Below, in pieces: positions 43,313 through 55,161 of a stretch of DNA of 64,000 nt. The position numbers and the translations under genes are program-made. Numbering within the stretch: position 1 is the stretch's first letter; the number at the start of each line of letters is the position of its first letter. Below the pieces are notes generated by a model. It had not been told where the DNA came from and did not search any database. It saw nothing but the letters and a program-made list of their open reading frames with translations. This DNA is from Tetmemena sp. SeJ-2015 (Eukaryota > Ciliophora > Spirotrichea > Sporadotrichida > Oxytrichidae): contig JAJKFJ010022856.1 of NCBI GenBank assembly GCA_027382625.1, forward strand, positions 1 to 64,000. Reading direction: 5' to 3'.

Positions 43313-45096
43313 TCATTTAAAGAGGGTGTTTATGAAATATAGTTAAAAGGAATTAAAGAATAAAACCAGCTCATTTCTTCAATTTGATTTTTTGCTTAAG
43401 CTAAGTTTAGCTCAATCTGTTTAGCTTATAGCTCCGCTCTCAATTTATGCTCTATTTCTGAGCTCATTTATGTCTTGCTCCTCAAAGAGAGCATTTATGC
43501 TTGAGATTTAGTCTTTCCTTTCTTAGTCTTTCTGTTATAAAAGATTTTCTAGTTCCTTAATCTTGATTGATAATGCTTCAAGATCTTCATGCGATTTTTA
43601 AAGTTCTTATTTTAGAATACTCACCTATAACTTCAGCTTCTAGTTTAATATATAATTTTTTTTATCAACATCAAAAATATAGATATAGTTATCTTTAATA
43701 AGGTAGCCCTTCTCTTGATCTCTATCAATTTCCAAACTTCTAATTGAAATTGAAATACAACCTGCTTACTCAATCTTGAGTTCTCTCTATTTCTCCTCTT
43801 CACTTGATATTTGCTATTCTTTTATTTAAATTTGGGTCCTAAGGTCATTTTCTCTTTTCTAAAATGTCTGCAAAAGCTCTCTTTTCTCTTTCTCAAAAGC
43901 ATTTTTCTCTATGTCTAACTTAACTTAGAATTCGTGTCTTAGAATTTCCAAGTCCTTATCTCTTGTGATTATAAAAATCATTTTTTAAGATCAATGATTA
44001 TAAGATTGTGAATATATGAGTTGACTCTCTAAGTCTAAGCTACCTCTCTCTTTCAAACTGAGCTTGAAATTCCTCAAACTACTGACTTAATTACTCTTGT
44101 GCCTTTTATCTAACTTTTAACAAGCTTCTTCTTTCTCCTCCAGCAGTCTCACTTTTAACTGTTCAAGCTTTTCTTCGTGCTCTAAAGTCAGTTCTCTTTT
44201 TAACTCCTAGATCTTCTGAGAATTTTTACTTTAAATAAGTGCAACTTCTTCTTTATGTCTATCTAAGAGTGACTATATTGTGGGTTCTAGTTACTTGTAG
44301 GTGCCTTACTTGATCTATACTCGCATCTCTTGTTCCCATTTCTCCTTCCTAACTCTCTCTTACAGCTACCATTACTAAAATTGAAGCAATAATCCAAATA
44401 CTAAGTAATCAAATAAATCAAATTGCTCCTTATGAGTTTTAAGGTCTCTTTTAAAATTATCACTAAGCTCATGCAGAGTTTAATTCAATTCTTTGATCTT
44501 AGTCTGTTGCTCCTCTATTTTATTCTGTAGAGATTCCTTGTCTTTGATGAGAGTCTCAATCGTGTTGAGCGACTTCTCTAACTTGGCTATCATTTAAATT
44601 TTGAGTTCCTCCCTCTCTTCACTAAACTACTCTATATATAGTGTCTTTTTCTTTTAAAAGTATTTAAACTCTTGAAGCTAGAGCTCCCTTTCTTGGGACT
44701 TTAGTTTTTGCTACTTGAATTGATCAGATAGAAGCTTAAATTGGAGTTTTTGTTCTTCAACTAGCAGGTCCTGCTTCATAAATTTATCACTTATAGCTAT
44801 ATAGCAGTCCCTTGGATCTGGTATATCATTTCCTGCTTGCTTGTTATCTAGAGAAATAATTTTCAAAATTAGCCACTAATAATCTCAAAGTATTTTAAAA
44901 ATGTCTTACCTCTTACCTTGAGAGCTGAAATGAGCTTTTAATGCATCAATATCTCTATCTGCTTGCTTTAGAAAATCAAAGAATGATTTCTCAGTGGGTA
45001 AAAGCTCATCACCAATATCATTTATTGCTAATTGCTGATTTAGTTAGAGAGGATCCATGAGAGCGAGTAAATTTGCAGATGTTAATTGGTTTTCCA
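43313..45096 (-). CDS. long coiled-coil protein
   Basis: ATG 45096 opens MENQLTSANLLALMDPLQLN, a short globular N-terminus ending DIDALKAHFSSQ. A GT-AG intron of about 70 nt leads to DNKQAGNDIPDPRDCYIAIS. From there nearly the whole protein is Glu/Lys/Gln-rich coiled coil (FSEEREELKIQMIAKLEKSL, IKDKESLQNKIEEQQTKIKE, ELTLEHEEKLEQLKVRLLEE), ending ELNLAQAKNQIEEMSWF and TGA at 43313-43315. Short AT-rich interruptions near 44390, 44000 and 43660 are likely introns or IESs. Probably cytoskeletal or ciliary. Its stop is only about 70 bp from the POLD2 N-half start. Confidence 0.65.
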
Positions 45097-45219
45097 TTCC
45101 TAAATTAAAATACTAAATCTCATGCTAAGAGCAATATTAGCTGCTGAATGCATAACTGATATTGGGGAGAGAGTGATATATAATTGATTTAATCACTTAG
45201 AAACAAATAAATTTAAAAT

Positions 45220-47430
45220 ATGTCACAGGAACATTTCGATTCCGATAACGAATTTGAAAAGCCCAAGGATGGTAAGCAAATATTTCATTCTCAAGCATTC
45301 AAACTCACACATGATCAGTAATTCTTATAATACCACTATGAAAATGGTAGATGGAAGCTGAGTAGTATTTTAAATAACCTGATATGAAAGTGCTTAAGAA
45401 GGTTTCATTAATGAAATGCAAGAGTTTCATTATTTCAAAAGGAAATCTTTCCAAATGGATTCAAACTTATTCACAGTTATCATTTCTCAATTAAGATTTA
45501 AGTGCCTAAATGACTTTTATAGACTTCATGTTCTACTACCAGGCTTTCAGAATTGAAGAGAAAAAGATGTGTGCACACCAGAAGTTTGAAGATATCACCA
45601 CCAAGTATTGGCAGCTCATTAAGCAGTCACTCGATACAGACTACAATCAAAACCCTATTTCCAAGTCTCAATACTTAACTGTAAGGCTTTCCACTATGAA
45701 TCCTCTGTTGCTTATTGATTGGTATCTATAGTTGATGAGATGCATCTACAAGGCTCTTCTTCCTCTATACAGAGAGAAGGAGATGGATTAAGAGATTGAG
45801 GAGGAATGGCTGCTTGATTCCAGAGGTCAAACTGCCCTTTCTTTCCAACTGCTGACAAAGTTGCTTTTCAGAGTGGCTCACGAGTGGTGCACCCACATCG
45901 ATATCGATGAATACATTGAGTTGCTTGAGAAGATCTACAACCGCATTACTTACAGTAAGCAACTGATTTTCCATTAAACGTTTAAAGTGGAATTGGCATG
46001 GACGAGCGACGGATAATACCCTGCTTAAATGTGTGAAATGTATGGCTATTGCAGAATAACTTTCCCTCTCCTTGATAAGAAGGTTCAAGATGGAGCTTTA
46101 CATATTTGTTGTTATTATAATTAAAGCTAAGCTAGCTAACTAGGAGGGTGGAGCTGCAGGCGGACAGAAGAACGACGACTGGCTTGAATGCAGATCTGAT
46201 GAGTCCAATAAGTCTGACTATGACTACAAATATGAGGAGGACCCAGATAACATGGTAGTCAAAAAGTACAAGAAGAACAAAGCTGCAGATGGAGGTCTGA
46301 ATGGACCAGGAGCTCTGAGTATGATCATTAAAGACCCTATAGTCTACGAGGAAGAATTCATTTATGATGACACCTTATAAATATTTTAACTTTAATGAAG
46401 CTTACACCATGCCTACATCCAGTGATGCCTGGGTCTTCAAGTTAAGGGCTTTGGACAGGATCACTCCCTTTGGCTATTAGACACAGCTGTTCTTGCAGTC
46501 AGTTAAGAATGAAGCTCATTTTGAGCTTGAAAAATTCAAAGAGCAAGCCAAAGCTAATTAATTTTGACTATCATCATTAATTACTTAATTTGAGAAGAGA
46601 GTAGGCAGCAGGCAATGCTGGAACTTCTCAAGCCTTAGCTGGAGTGTTTGGTTACTAAGACCCAGGCCTTAAGGACGAAAGCAACCCTGTGGCAGAGTCA
46701 AATAAGCTTTGGAACACATTCGGCTAAACTGAAATTCTTCTACATAATGTGTCATACAACATACTCAGAAAGACTCTTCGCGATGGAGCCATAAACTAAT
46801 CCTATAAATCTTAAAACTTGAGAACCTTTATTTGATAAGTTTTAATGAGTCTGAGAATGCACAACACACACCCTAAGGGTAACGCTCGCTCTCGCTCAAG
46901 AGCCACTCTCAGTAACACCGACACCTTAACTGAGTTAAATAAGTTCGGCTACAACCCTGCTCTTGAAAGAAGAGTTCACTTCAAATTGGTGGTTGACCTT
47001 ACTCAATCAGAATACTCGACTGTTATGACATGGCAAAACATCTACTACTTGCTTGACACCAAGGAGAACGTGGATATTTATAGGGCAGACATTAACCGCA
47101 TCGAAAGCAAGGACAAGCTCTGTCTCAAGGAGCAAGACGAAATTCGCAAAGAGGAGGACTTCAATCACGTCGAAGTTTCCTACAAGAGACTCAAATTACA
47201 CTTCCTTCATATTAAATTGTAGCTAAAGACTCAGGCAGATAATGCTGTACAAGAAGTTTGATTCTATCTATCAAGATAGAGCGCACGCTGATAACAAGGA
47301 GCAGAAGAGGCTCAAGAAGTTGATAGACAGAGAGGAAAAGAGAAAGCAAACAGCTCTTAAGGGAGGAAACGTTGCTTAGAAGGGACTTTCAGAAACCTAC
47401 GAAGAAAAGTCATTCATCAATTAATTCAAA
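45220..47430 (+). CDS. large unrecognised region, probably N-terminal part of the AK9-like protein
   Basis: ATG 45220 gives MSQEHFDSDNEFEKPKD. After an intron or IES near 45272-45357 it continues EQYFKQPDMKVLKKVSLMK and FMFYYQAFRIEEKKMCAHQK. Helical segments follow (LMRCIYKALLPLYREKEMDQ, KLLFRVAHEWCTHIDIDEYI, FKVELAWTSDGQYPAQMCEM). Across IESs come MPTSSDAWVFKLRALDRITP, LAGVFGYQDPGLKDESNPVA, ILLHNVSYNILRKTLRDGAI, SLRMHNTHPKGNARSRSRAT and VVDLTQSEYSTVMTWQNIYY. The last exon ends EEKSFINQFK; a 26-nt GT-AG segment (47431-47456) would join it in phase to the kinase part. An in-frame TGA at 46833 requires a very small IES. No family recognised. Confidence 0.6.
46375..46408. other. IES, 34 bp, pointer ACACC
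   Basis: ACACC at 46370-46374 and 46404-46408. Removal joins ...EEEFIYDDT to MPTSSDAWVFKL.... Confidence 0.8.
46560..46590. other. IES, 31 bp, pointer TAATT
   Basis: TAATT at 46555-46559 and 46586-46590. Removal joins ...KEQAKAN to LRRESQAAGNAGTS... and removes a TGA. Confidence 0.75.
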
Positions 47431-47456
47431 GTTTATTCTATCATATGCTTATCAAG

Positions 47457-50400
47457 ATGATGAAGGGGCCCTTCTACTAATTGGATAGTAAAGAAGGACT
47501 CAAAGAAGACGATTTCGTTAACTGCAACGAGGAGGATTTGATAGAAGCAGCTCGCACCCAAGCTATGAGAGTGCTAGTTATTGGAAAGCCAAGAGCAGGA
47601 AAGACCATGCTCTGCAGCAACCTTGCTAAGAAGTTAGACCTCGTTCACATTAACATTGACAACTGGCTCAAGCAACTTTTAGTTAAGGTTGCCTTGGCAG
47701 CTGAGGCAGAAGCAGAAGCTCCACCTGAAGAGGGAGAAGAGAGACCAAAGATTCTCTCTGACCTTGAGGAAGAAGTGCAAAATGCTCTCAAGCAAGGAGG
47801 AGGTCCAACAGAGGACCAACAGATCGAGATCCTTAGGCTTCTAATTAGATCCTCCTGCTGCTGTACTTAAGGGTTACCTACTTGATCTCTCCTACTATTT
47901 AGTATATGTTTGCAATTTAAAGTTTCTATAACAAGGAGAACTCTTGGGCAAGCCTAATAAGACAACGCCACATTTTATCAGAGCCCGATGAGCAGGGTCA
48001 AACCTTAGAGTTCACTCACCTAGTTGAGCTGTGGTGTGAAGATGAAGATGTGAGAGTAAGGTCTCAAGGCATGAGAGTTAATCCAGAGAATGGTGTGGTC
48101 TTCAGTAAATGGGAGAGAGACGAATTAGCTAAGCCAAAGCCATTAAATGAAGATGGAGAACCTCCTGCTGAATTCAATCATATTATTTTGGCAATTAAAT
48201 AATGAAGAGGACGAGGTGAAGCCTCTAGATGAAAAAGCTCTAGTTTAAAGAAGTGAAGACTCAGAAGACAGAATCAAAGATGAACTTCACTGATTTTAAT
48301 AAGGTACTATAAAATTTTAATCACTACTACAACACAGTTGAGAGGCCAGCGATGGAAGAACTGCTGATTAACTTCTACGATAGTCAATACATAAAGCTGG
48401 ACGTTGGAGGTCTGACTCCAGAAGAGGTTCTAGAAAGCGTGTCTTGCCGCATAAAGACCAGACGAAGATCTACCTCTGAGACCTCTTGCAATTCAAATTG
48501 AGGGTTGCTCAGATTACAAGTCTCTGTTGACTGAGGGTCTTAACTAGGATGATAATGTGGGAGAGCAACCTCGCAAGTGGAGTATGTGGAGACAAACAGA
48601 CCCAGTGGCTTTAGCACAAGGCAAGGTTATACAAGGCTAGCCTGAAAACGCTGCTCATTATCATGGTAACGTATTTGTGTTTTCTTCAGAGGAGAATCTC
48701 AAAGTCTTCTTGGCTGAGCCAAAGCCCTACCTCTAAGGAAGACCTTAGATGCCCTCTAACTTTAGACTTCTTATGCTTAAATGTAAACAAATTTAACCCA
48801 AAATATGCTTGGACCCAAAGGTGCAGGCAAGCACACTTAGGCTCAATAATTAAGTGATCTCTATGGGTGGAGAATAGTCGACTATAAGTAACTAAACTAA
48901 AATATATATTTATCTTTTTTAAAAATATTTACATACATAGAAAATCAACAGTTTGGTAAATCATCAATAAATCTCTTACACTCCTACTTTAACTGTTATT
49001 AAAGGTTTAGTTCGTCAGAGAGTTGAAGAGTTACTTAAATTTGATATGCACATTCCCAATAATCCTCAGATAGGAGGACGCATCGGACTCTCAGAATAGG
49101 AAATTGCAGATATTTAAGAAGGAAAGTCCATGCCAGCTTGGAAATTCATCCCCTGGATCCTTGACGATTTGGGATACCCCCTTATGAAGAAGAAGCCACC
49201 TCCACCTGAAGAGAATCAATCTATTTTTAAGTATTTGGTTTAAGAGAAGTAAGAAGAGGAAGGTTAGGAGGAAGAGGTTCCTCAACTCAGTGAAGCAGAG
49301 ATGAAAAAGAAGATTTACAAGCTTATAAAAAAAAGAGAGTTTTTATAATTAAGTATGGAATTAAGATGATCGGAGAGAAGAGAAAACGTGAGGAGGAAGA
49401 AAGAAAGCGCAAGGAAGAAGAGGAGCTCTAGAAGTTTAAGGAGGATAGACGTCGTCGCAGACAAGAAGCCATAGATGCTGGTTAGGATCCCGTTTCAATG
49501 GGCATTGAAGACTCTGAGGAAGAGCCTATTATAATAGAAGACCTTAGCATTGATCAACTAGTCCTTAAGGAAAATGAAGAAACTGGAAAGGTACCCTTCG
49601 TGGGAGGCTTCATCTTGCTTGGCTTCCCTGAAACTGAGGAGCATCTTAATCGCCTCAAGGCTCATGGAATTGAATTCGACTCAGTTCTCTATCTTAGTGA
49701 TGGCAATGACGATAACGAGCCCGGCAACGACATCAAGAAACGAATGAAGGATGTAGAGCTCTATGACTTCGATTTTGAACTCGAGCAGTCTCAGAAGATA
49801 TGGGGAGTGGTAAAGGAAATGTATCCTGACTAATCTAAGGAAATCTTTGCCAAGGGTGAGATCGCTGATGTTCTTATCCGCATCAGAGTTGAAATAGACC
49901 CCTTCTTTGTTAAAGTAGATGACCCAGAGAATTGCAGAGCATCTGCAGATTTATCAGGTGAAATAGGTTTTATTCGTATTAAAGTGTGAAGATGGAGAAT
50001 TCAAATTGCCTAAGAGCGATTTCGGAGATTACTGCCCAGTAACTTATGTAAAGGACAATTGGATTGTCAGAGGTAATTAGGAGAATGAGGTCACCATTTT
50101 TGGAAAAACTTTCTGGCTGGCAGGACCTACTGAGCTAGAGGAATTTAAGTTCAACCCTAAGCAATTCTTGGCTGCTTAATACCAAGGAGCTTAGCTACCT
50201 CTTCAACCACCTCCTCCCCGCGTTATGATAATGGGCCATAGAGGAGCTGGAACTTCCTCTTAGATTCAATTACTCTGTCAGAAGTACAAGTTGGAAGAGT
50301 TTGAGCTCAAGAAACAGTACCTAACCAAGCTTAAGGAAGAAAAAGAGCAACGCAAGCGTCGTAGGTTACTGGACAGAGGCTTCAGACCACCTCAGCCTCC

Positions 50401-53230
50401 TGAAGAGGAAGGAGGAGAATCACCCCCTGATCCTGAAATTGAGGATGACCCCGAAGACTTTGAGAAGGAAGTACACGAGAGGCAAGTTATGAAAATGATA
50501 TATGAGAACAACAAAGGCTACATCATAGATGGCAACTGGAGAGATATCCCAGAAGGTACTATCAACCAGACCTTCACAGATTTACTGTTCGAGTCAAGGA
50601 GAGTGCCAGAGGTTGTGATCATTCTCAAGTGCAAAGAGAAGGCAACCTTCGATAGATGCATAGATCGCCAAACTATCAGAGATGCCTTCAACAAACTCAT
50701 GGATGCAAGGGAAGCTGAGAAGCAAAGAGTTAGAAAAGAGGAGAGAGAGGCATACGTCAAGGAGATTACTATTTATAAAGGAGATTACAGAAGTACCAGA
50801 GGATGGAGAACCAAAGACTGAGGAGGAAATAAATGAGCTTCTTAATCAGTGGGATGAAGCTAGAGATGCCAAAGAGAAAGATGATGACGAGAACGATCCA
50901 GAGATGCCCAACTACGATGCTATGGAAGAAATTGAAAGAGAAAAACTTAGAGAGCAGAGAGCAGCTGATGACACAATGTTCGAGGAACTTGCAAATATCC
51001 TAAGAGAAAAACTCGTGGTAGTGGTAGATGATATCAAGGGTGACCTAAGCGCAGAATTCGTTCACATCAAGCTCATAGATAGATTAAAAGATAACATCAC
51101 TCTTAGAAGGGATATAATTGAACGCTAACTAGCGCAGCCCCTAAAGCCCAAAGAAGTTAAGAACTTTGAAAAATCCTATAACTATAAGCACTCTAAGTTT
51201 GGACATCACTCACCAGTCGCACTCGCAAACCCTCTCAAGACTAAGAACCATGCTGTTCTCTATAGAGAGCGCATAAGGGAATTAATTAATATTTTAAGTT
51301 TGCATTTACTTCTTGAGTGATGCAGCACAGTAGCAACAATTTTTGAAGGAGCCCTCAAAGTATGTTTTCTTTGGAGAGGAAACTATCCCTCTTGATATCC
51401 AAATTAAGCCAAAGATATTTGTGGTAGGCCCTCCTCTAAGTGGCAAGACCTCTCTCAGTGCGATTCTTAAGACCAAACTAAATCTTGTCCATCTTAGAAT
51501 CCTTTTATCTTTGTCTTTAAAAAATATAAACTATTATAACTCCAAGACATCATTGACTACTTTATTGAGAGAGAATCTCTCCCTTTCACCACTCTCCGCA
51601 GACAAATGAAGTTAGAGGGAAGACAAATTGATGATGAGGCAATTGTCAACCTAATCTTGAAGTATTTAATTGTAAATAATACTCATTAGAGAAGCGTATC
51701 CAGATGAAGGATTGTCAGACTTAAGGATGGGTTTTAGATGACTTCCCTAAGACAAGAAACCAAGCTCTTTTCTTAGCTAAGAAGGGACTTGTACCCACAA
51801 ATCTTCTGGTTCTAAGAGTCCCTACTAAAACATCCTATGAGCGTGGAGACTCTAAGAGTGACGAGCTCTTCGGTTGCTTTAGGTCTATTCTTTTAAATTA
51901 ACTAATTTTTGAAAATGATATTACACAACCTTACTTTATTATTAAAAGAGTTTTTGAATTCTGGCTTCAAGACTAAGAGCATACTACGCTCATGGACCTT
52001 CAGTAGTAGCTTTCTATCAGAGATTCTACAACAACGCAGTTGAAATTCCAGGCACTCGCTCTAAATGGTTCATCGAAGACAAGGCAATCTCAGAGATTCA
52101 AAAAGCACTCCATGCTCGTTAACAATTCGCGAAAGAGTACTACCTCCGTGAAAGAGAAAACAGAGCTTGCAAGATGAGGGATATGCATAGACAATATGGA
52201 GAAATATATTTATGCATGTTGACAGATGCCTGATGAAGCAGTCACTCTCAGACTTCAGATACTACTGCCCTGTCACATGGAAGAATGAGAAGCTACTTGT
52301 GAAGTGCAGTGCCAACAAAGAAGACTGCGTGCTTATGAAGAATGCATTCTTCTTCTTTAGATCTACCAAGGAGAGAGACCTCTTCATTGCTAACCCCTCT
52401 CGCTTCACTTTAAATATGGCTCTTCCCAAGGACAAAGACTTGCCACTTAGAATTTCTCATCACAAAGCAGCTGAGGGACTCCTAAATGAGAAGCAGCTTA
52501 ACTCCCTTCACAATTTAGCACCTCTAAAATATATTAATGTTATATTTCCCACTGCTCAGTCACTCTGATAGATGAAGATAGAGTAAGAAAGGGAGACTCA
52601 CTTCTCCTGGTCTTATTCAAGGAAAGCAAGTTCGCCTTTGAAAATGAACATAAGCTCCAAAGATTCTTGGCTAATCCATTTAAGTACGCTAAAGCACAAT
52701 TGCCAGTTAAAATGCCACCTCCTGAAGACAAGATTTCTCTCTTTAATCTCCAGAAGATGGATGACTCAATCGCATTCATGGAACAGTCACTCGGTCAGGT
52801 AGTCACAAGAGGCTTGAGAGAAGTCAGTGAGAACAGACTTAAGCATCCTGGCATGAGTGTGAAGGAAACTATGCTAAAGTTGTTTGCTCTCTTCTTGAAG
52901 ACTGAGAACTCTGCAAATACTCCTTACATGAAGAAGAAATACTAGCAAAAGATGCGCGTCTTTATTCAAAGGTGTGAACTTCCTGAAGAACTCTATGACC
53001 TCGGAATGGAGAAATGTAAGTACAAGAGAAAATATTATATAAATGACTTATCAATTCTTAATACAATTTTTTCAAAATACTAACGCATATCTATAGAGAC
53101 TTTAAGAGCGAAGGGCTAGTGGCCAGAATACAAGGAAGTTTACTACAATTCTCAGGGAGCAGAGTATGATGAAAATAAGAGAATTATCGAGGGAGAAAAG
53201 AGTGAGAACTTTATTCAGTACATGAGATGA
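47457..53230 (+). CDS. AK9-like multidomain adenylate/nucleoside monophosphate kinase
   Basis: Three P-loops mark repeated kinase modules: VLVIGKPRAGKTMLCSNLAK (about 47560), LLMLGPKGAGKHTQAQQLSD (across an IES, about 48765-48850) and FVVGPPLSGKTSLSAILKTK (about 51418). Other landmarks are the AK9-type substrate region GMRVNPENGVVFSKWERDEL, core strands VGGFILLGFPETEEHLNRLK, GYIIDGNWRDIPEGTINQTF and GWVLDDFPKTRNQALFLAKK, and the recurring cassette DYCPVTYVKDNW / RYYCPVTWKNEK with HGNVFVFSSEENLKVFLAEP. Acidic Lys/Glu linkers lie between modules. The gene ends at TGA 53228-53230. Many IESs and AT-rich introns interrupt it (for example 48890-48990, 51880-51960). In animals AK9-type proteins are ciliary/nucleotide-homeostasis enzymes; a flagellar role is inferred. 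Confidence 0.8.
48779..48810. other. IES, 32 bp, pointer TATGCTT, inside a P-loop module
   Basis: TATGCTT at 48772-48778 and 48804-48810. Removal joins ...NFRLLML to GPKGAGKHTQAQ..., rebuilding the Walker A motif. Confidence 0.88.
50770..50788. other. very small IES, 19 bp, pointer GGAGATTAC
   Basis: GGAGATTAC at 50761-50769 and 50780-50788, separated by only 10 A/T bases. Removal joins ...EAYVKE to ITEVPEDGEPKTEEE...; without it the frame ends at TGA 50819. No GT-AG intron can explain this junction. Confidence 0.9.
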
Positions 53231-53291
53231 GCAACAAAGCTTAACTATAATTCTTTAATATGAGATGGAGCGAATTCTAAAACTTATAATC

Positions 53292-55017
53292 TCATTCTTG
53301 CTTTGATATTATTTAAGAAATTCTCATTTTAATCTTTGTTTGAATGTTTATATTTAATGTTTAATAAGGAAAATTCCAATTCCTTTGAAATCTATTAGAG
53401 TACAGTTTCTCGCTGCTTTATTTCAGCTACTCTTAATCTTTATTTTCATTCTCCCCAAGAAGTTGAGCTCTCTAATTTGCATCAAGCCTGGTAATTTATT
53501 TCGACTGAAACTTCTTAGAATGATCTTCTATGATTTCTTGGATGAAATTCCTCTTTTCTCCAACGAATCTCTTCTACTCCCCATTTGATCCTGCTTATCT
53601 TTGTTCAAAGTCTTTAAAAGGGATTATAGTCAGGTGGCACCTGGACCTTTTTAGCTCTAGAATGAAATTTAAAATGAAAAAATAAATGACTGTATAACTT
53701 ACCCAATTTACTTGACTTAAAGAAGACCTCCTTAAACAAACTAATTCGCTTCTTCTTTCTAGCTTTATTGTGTCTTCTTCTTCTGCATTTCAAGAGATTT
53801 GTTCTTACCCACAGTCTCCATAGTTTCTCCATCTGAGTCTACATCATGATCTAGCTCATTTTAATACAGTTTCTTAAAGTCTACCTTGCTATCTTCATAT
53901 ATTGAAGTCATTTGGTGCAATTATAATCAAGATAAAGAATGTATAATTGTGCATCATAGACTCATCTTCATCATCAATTTCGATTCCTGAATAGTTAAAT
54001 GTAGACATGCCTATTCTATTTTGCTTCTACTTTTCTCTTAACTAGGCTTTTTCTGGGTCCAACAAATCTAGCTGTGACTATTTTTATAGTGCATTTTAAA
54101 ATAAAAATCAAGATCAGTCTGTGATGGAACAAATCCGATCCCAAAATAATTATTCTTGAAAGTGATAGGCCCATCAAAGTATTTGCGTTCTTTATTTTTC
54201 TTTTCTCTCTGTCTCTTTTGAGGAAGGGTGAATGAAGAATCACTATAATTGGTGGCTTGATTATTCCCCCACCCATCTGTATTTTTAATAAGCCTGAGTT
54301 AATAGTAAAAATACTATGGTATGACTGACTTGATACATTTAGATGTCACCTTATTTAGAATAGCTCTTTATATCCTCAGGATCGCTTTCTTCGTCGGGCG
54401 AGTCTTCATAGTTTTTAAAACAATTTTTAGAACTGCCTCTGTCTTTAAAACCCATGGCTTTGAGTAATTAATAACCTTTGGAGTTATTTGTAGTTATGAC
54501 TAGTTCATCTGGCACTAGTGAGTCTTGCAGCTCTCCATTCTCGTCCTCATTTAATTAAAAAATAATAGAGAGCTCATCAACCATTCCTTGTTTCAGCCTC
54601 TACTTTTGCTTTTAGTTAAGTGTGTCTGAGAATTGCTGCTGAGCTTGAAAGTTAGAGCCTACCAACTGCTCTCCCATATCTTCATCGTCCATGAATTCGA
54701 ATATAGACTGCTACTAGAACCGACTCCCTCTGTCTTGCTCATTTTCTCCCGCTTAAGCCCTTGAACTTATGAATTGCTTCGGCTGAAATCCTACAGTCCA
54801 AGTAAGTCAGTATTTATATCTTCTTAATCTTACCTTCTTTGGAGCCGACAGTTCCTTTGTAGCCCACAGAGAACTCTTTCAAAGCACCAGTGAAGGCACC
54901 ATAAAAATGCTTCCTCCCCTTGTCATCTCTTCCTTCTTATTCCCAGGGTTTTTTGTCCATGCCCTAGATTCTCCTCTACAGAAGTTCATCTTTGATGTTA
55001 AAAGGAGTCCCTATCAT
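53292..55017 (-). CDS. GPATCH1: GPATCH1-like G-patch splicing-associated protein
   Basis: ATG 55017 gives MIGTPFNIKDELL. The diagnostic GRDDKGRKHFYGAFTGALKE with SVGYKGTVGSKEG corresponds to the family's KRFHGAFSGG...GYFNTVGSKEGW. A 43-nt GT-AG intron (54791-54833) leads to FQPKQFISSRAQ and FEFMDDEDMGEQL (family FMDEEDLSEFG). A weak G-patch, NSKGYQLLKAMGFKDRGSSK, follows, then DGPITFKNNYFGIGFVPSQT, GMSTFNYSGIEIDDEDESMM, KVQVPPDYNPF and DANQRAQLLGENENKD. It ends in TGA at 53292-53294. About 480 residues, roughly half the human length, so the long C-terminal part is absent or elsewhere. Family members act with spliceosomal RNA helicases in the nucleus. Confidence 0.82.
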
Positions 55018-55161
55018 TTTTTACTACAATATATTAAGGTTTATAAGTTTTCTAAAATCAAAACTTTTAATCGTGATGAAAATTAGAGAGTAATGAAATC
55101 ATGGCTTTTAAAATTAATTAACTTTGTGAGATGCTGCTCTTCAACAGAGTTTTTACATACT

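Noticed and set aside
50760..50790. Intron as explanation for the 50.77-kb frame break
   Set aside because: There is no GT-AG pair giving the required frame, whereas the 9-bp direct repeat gives an exact repair.
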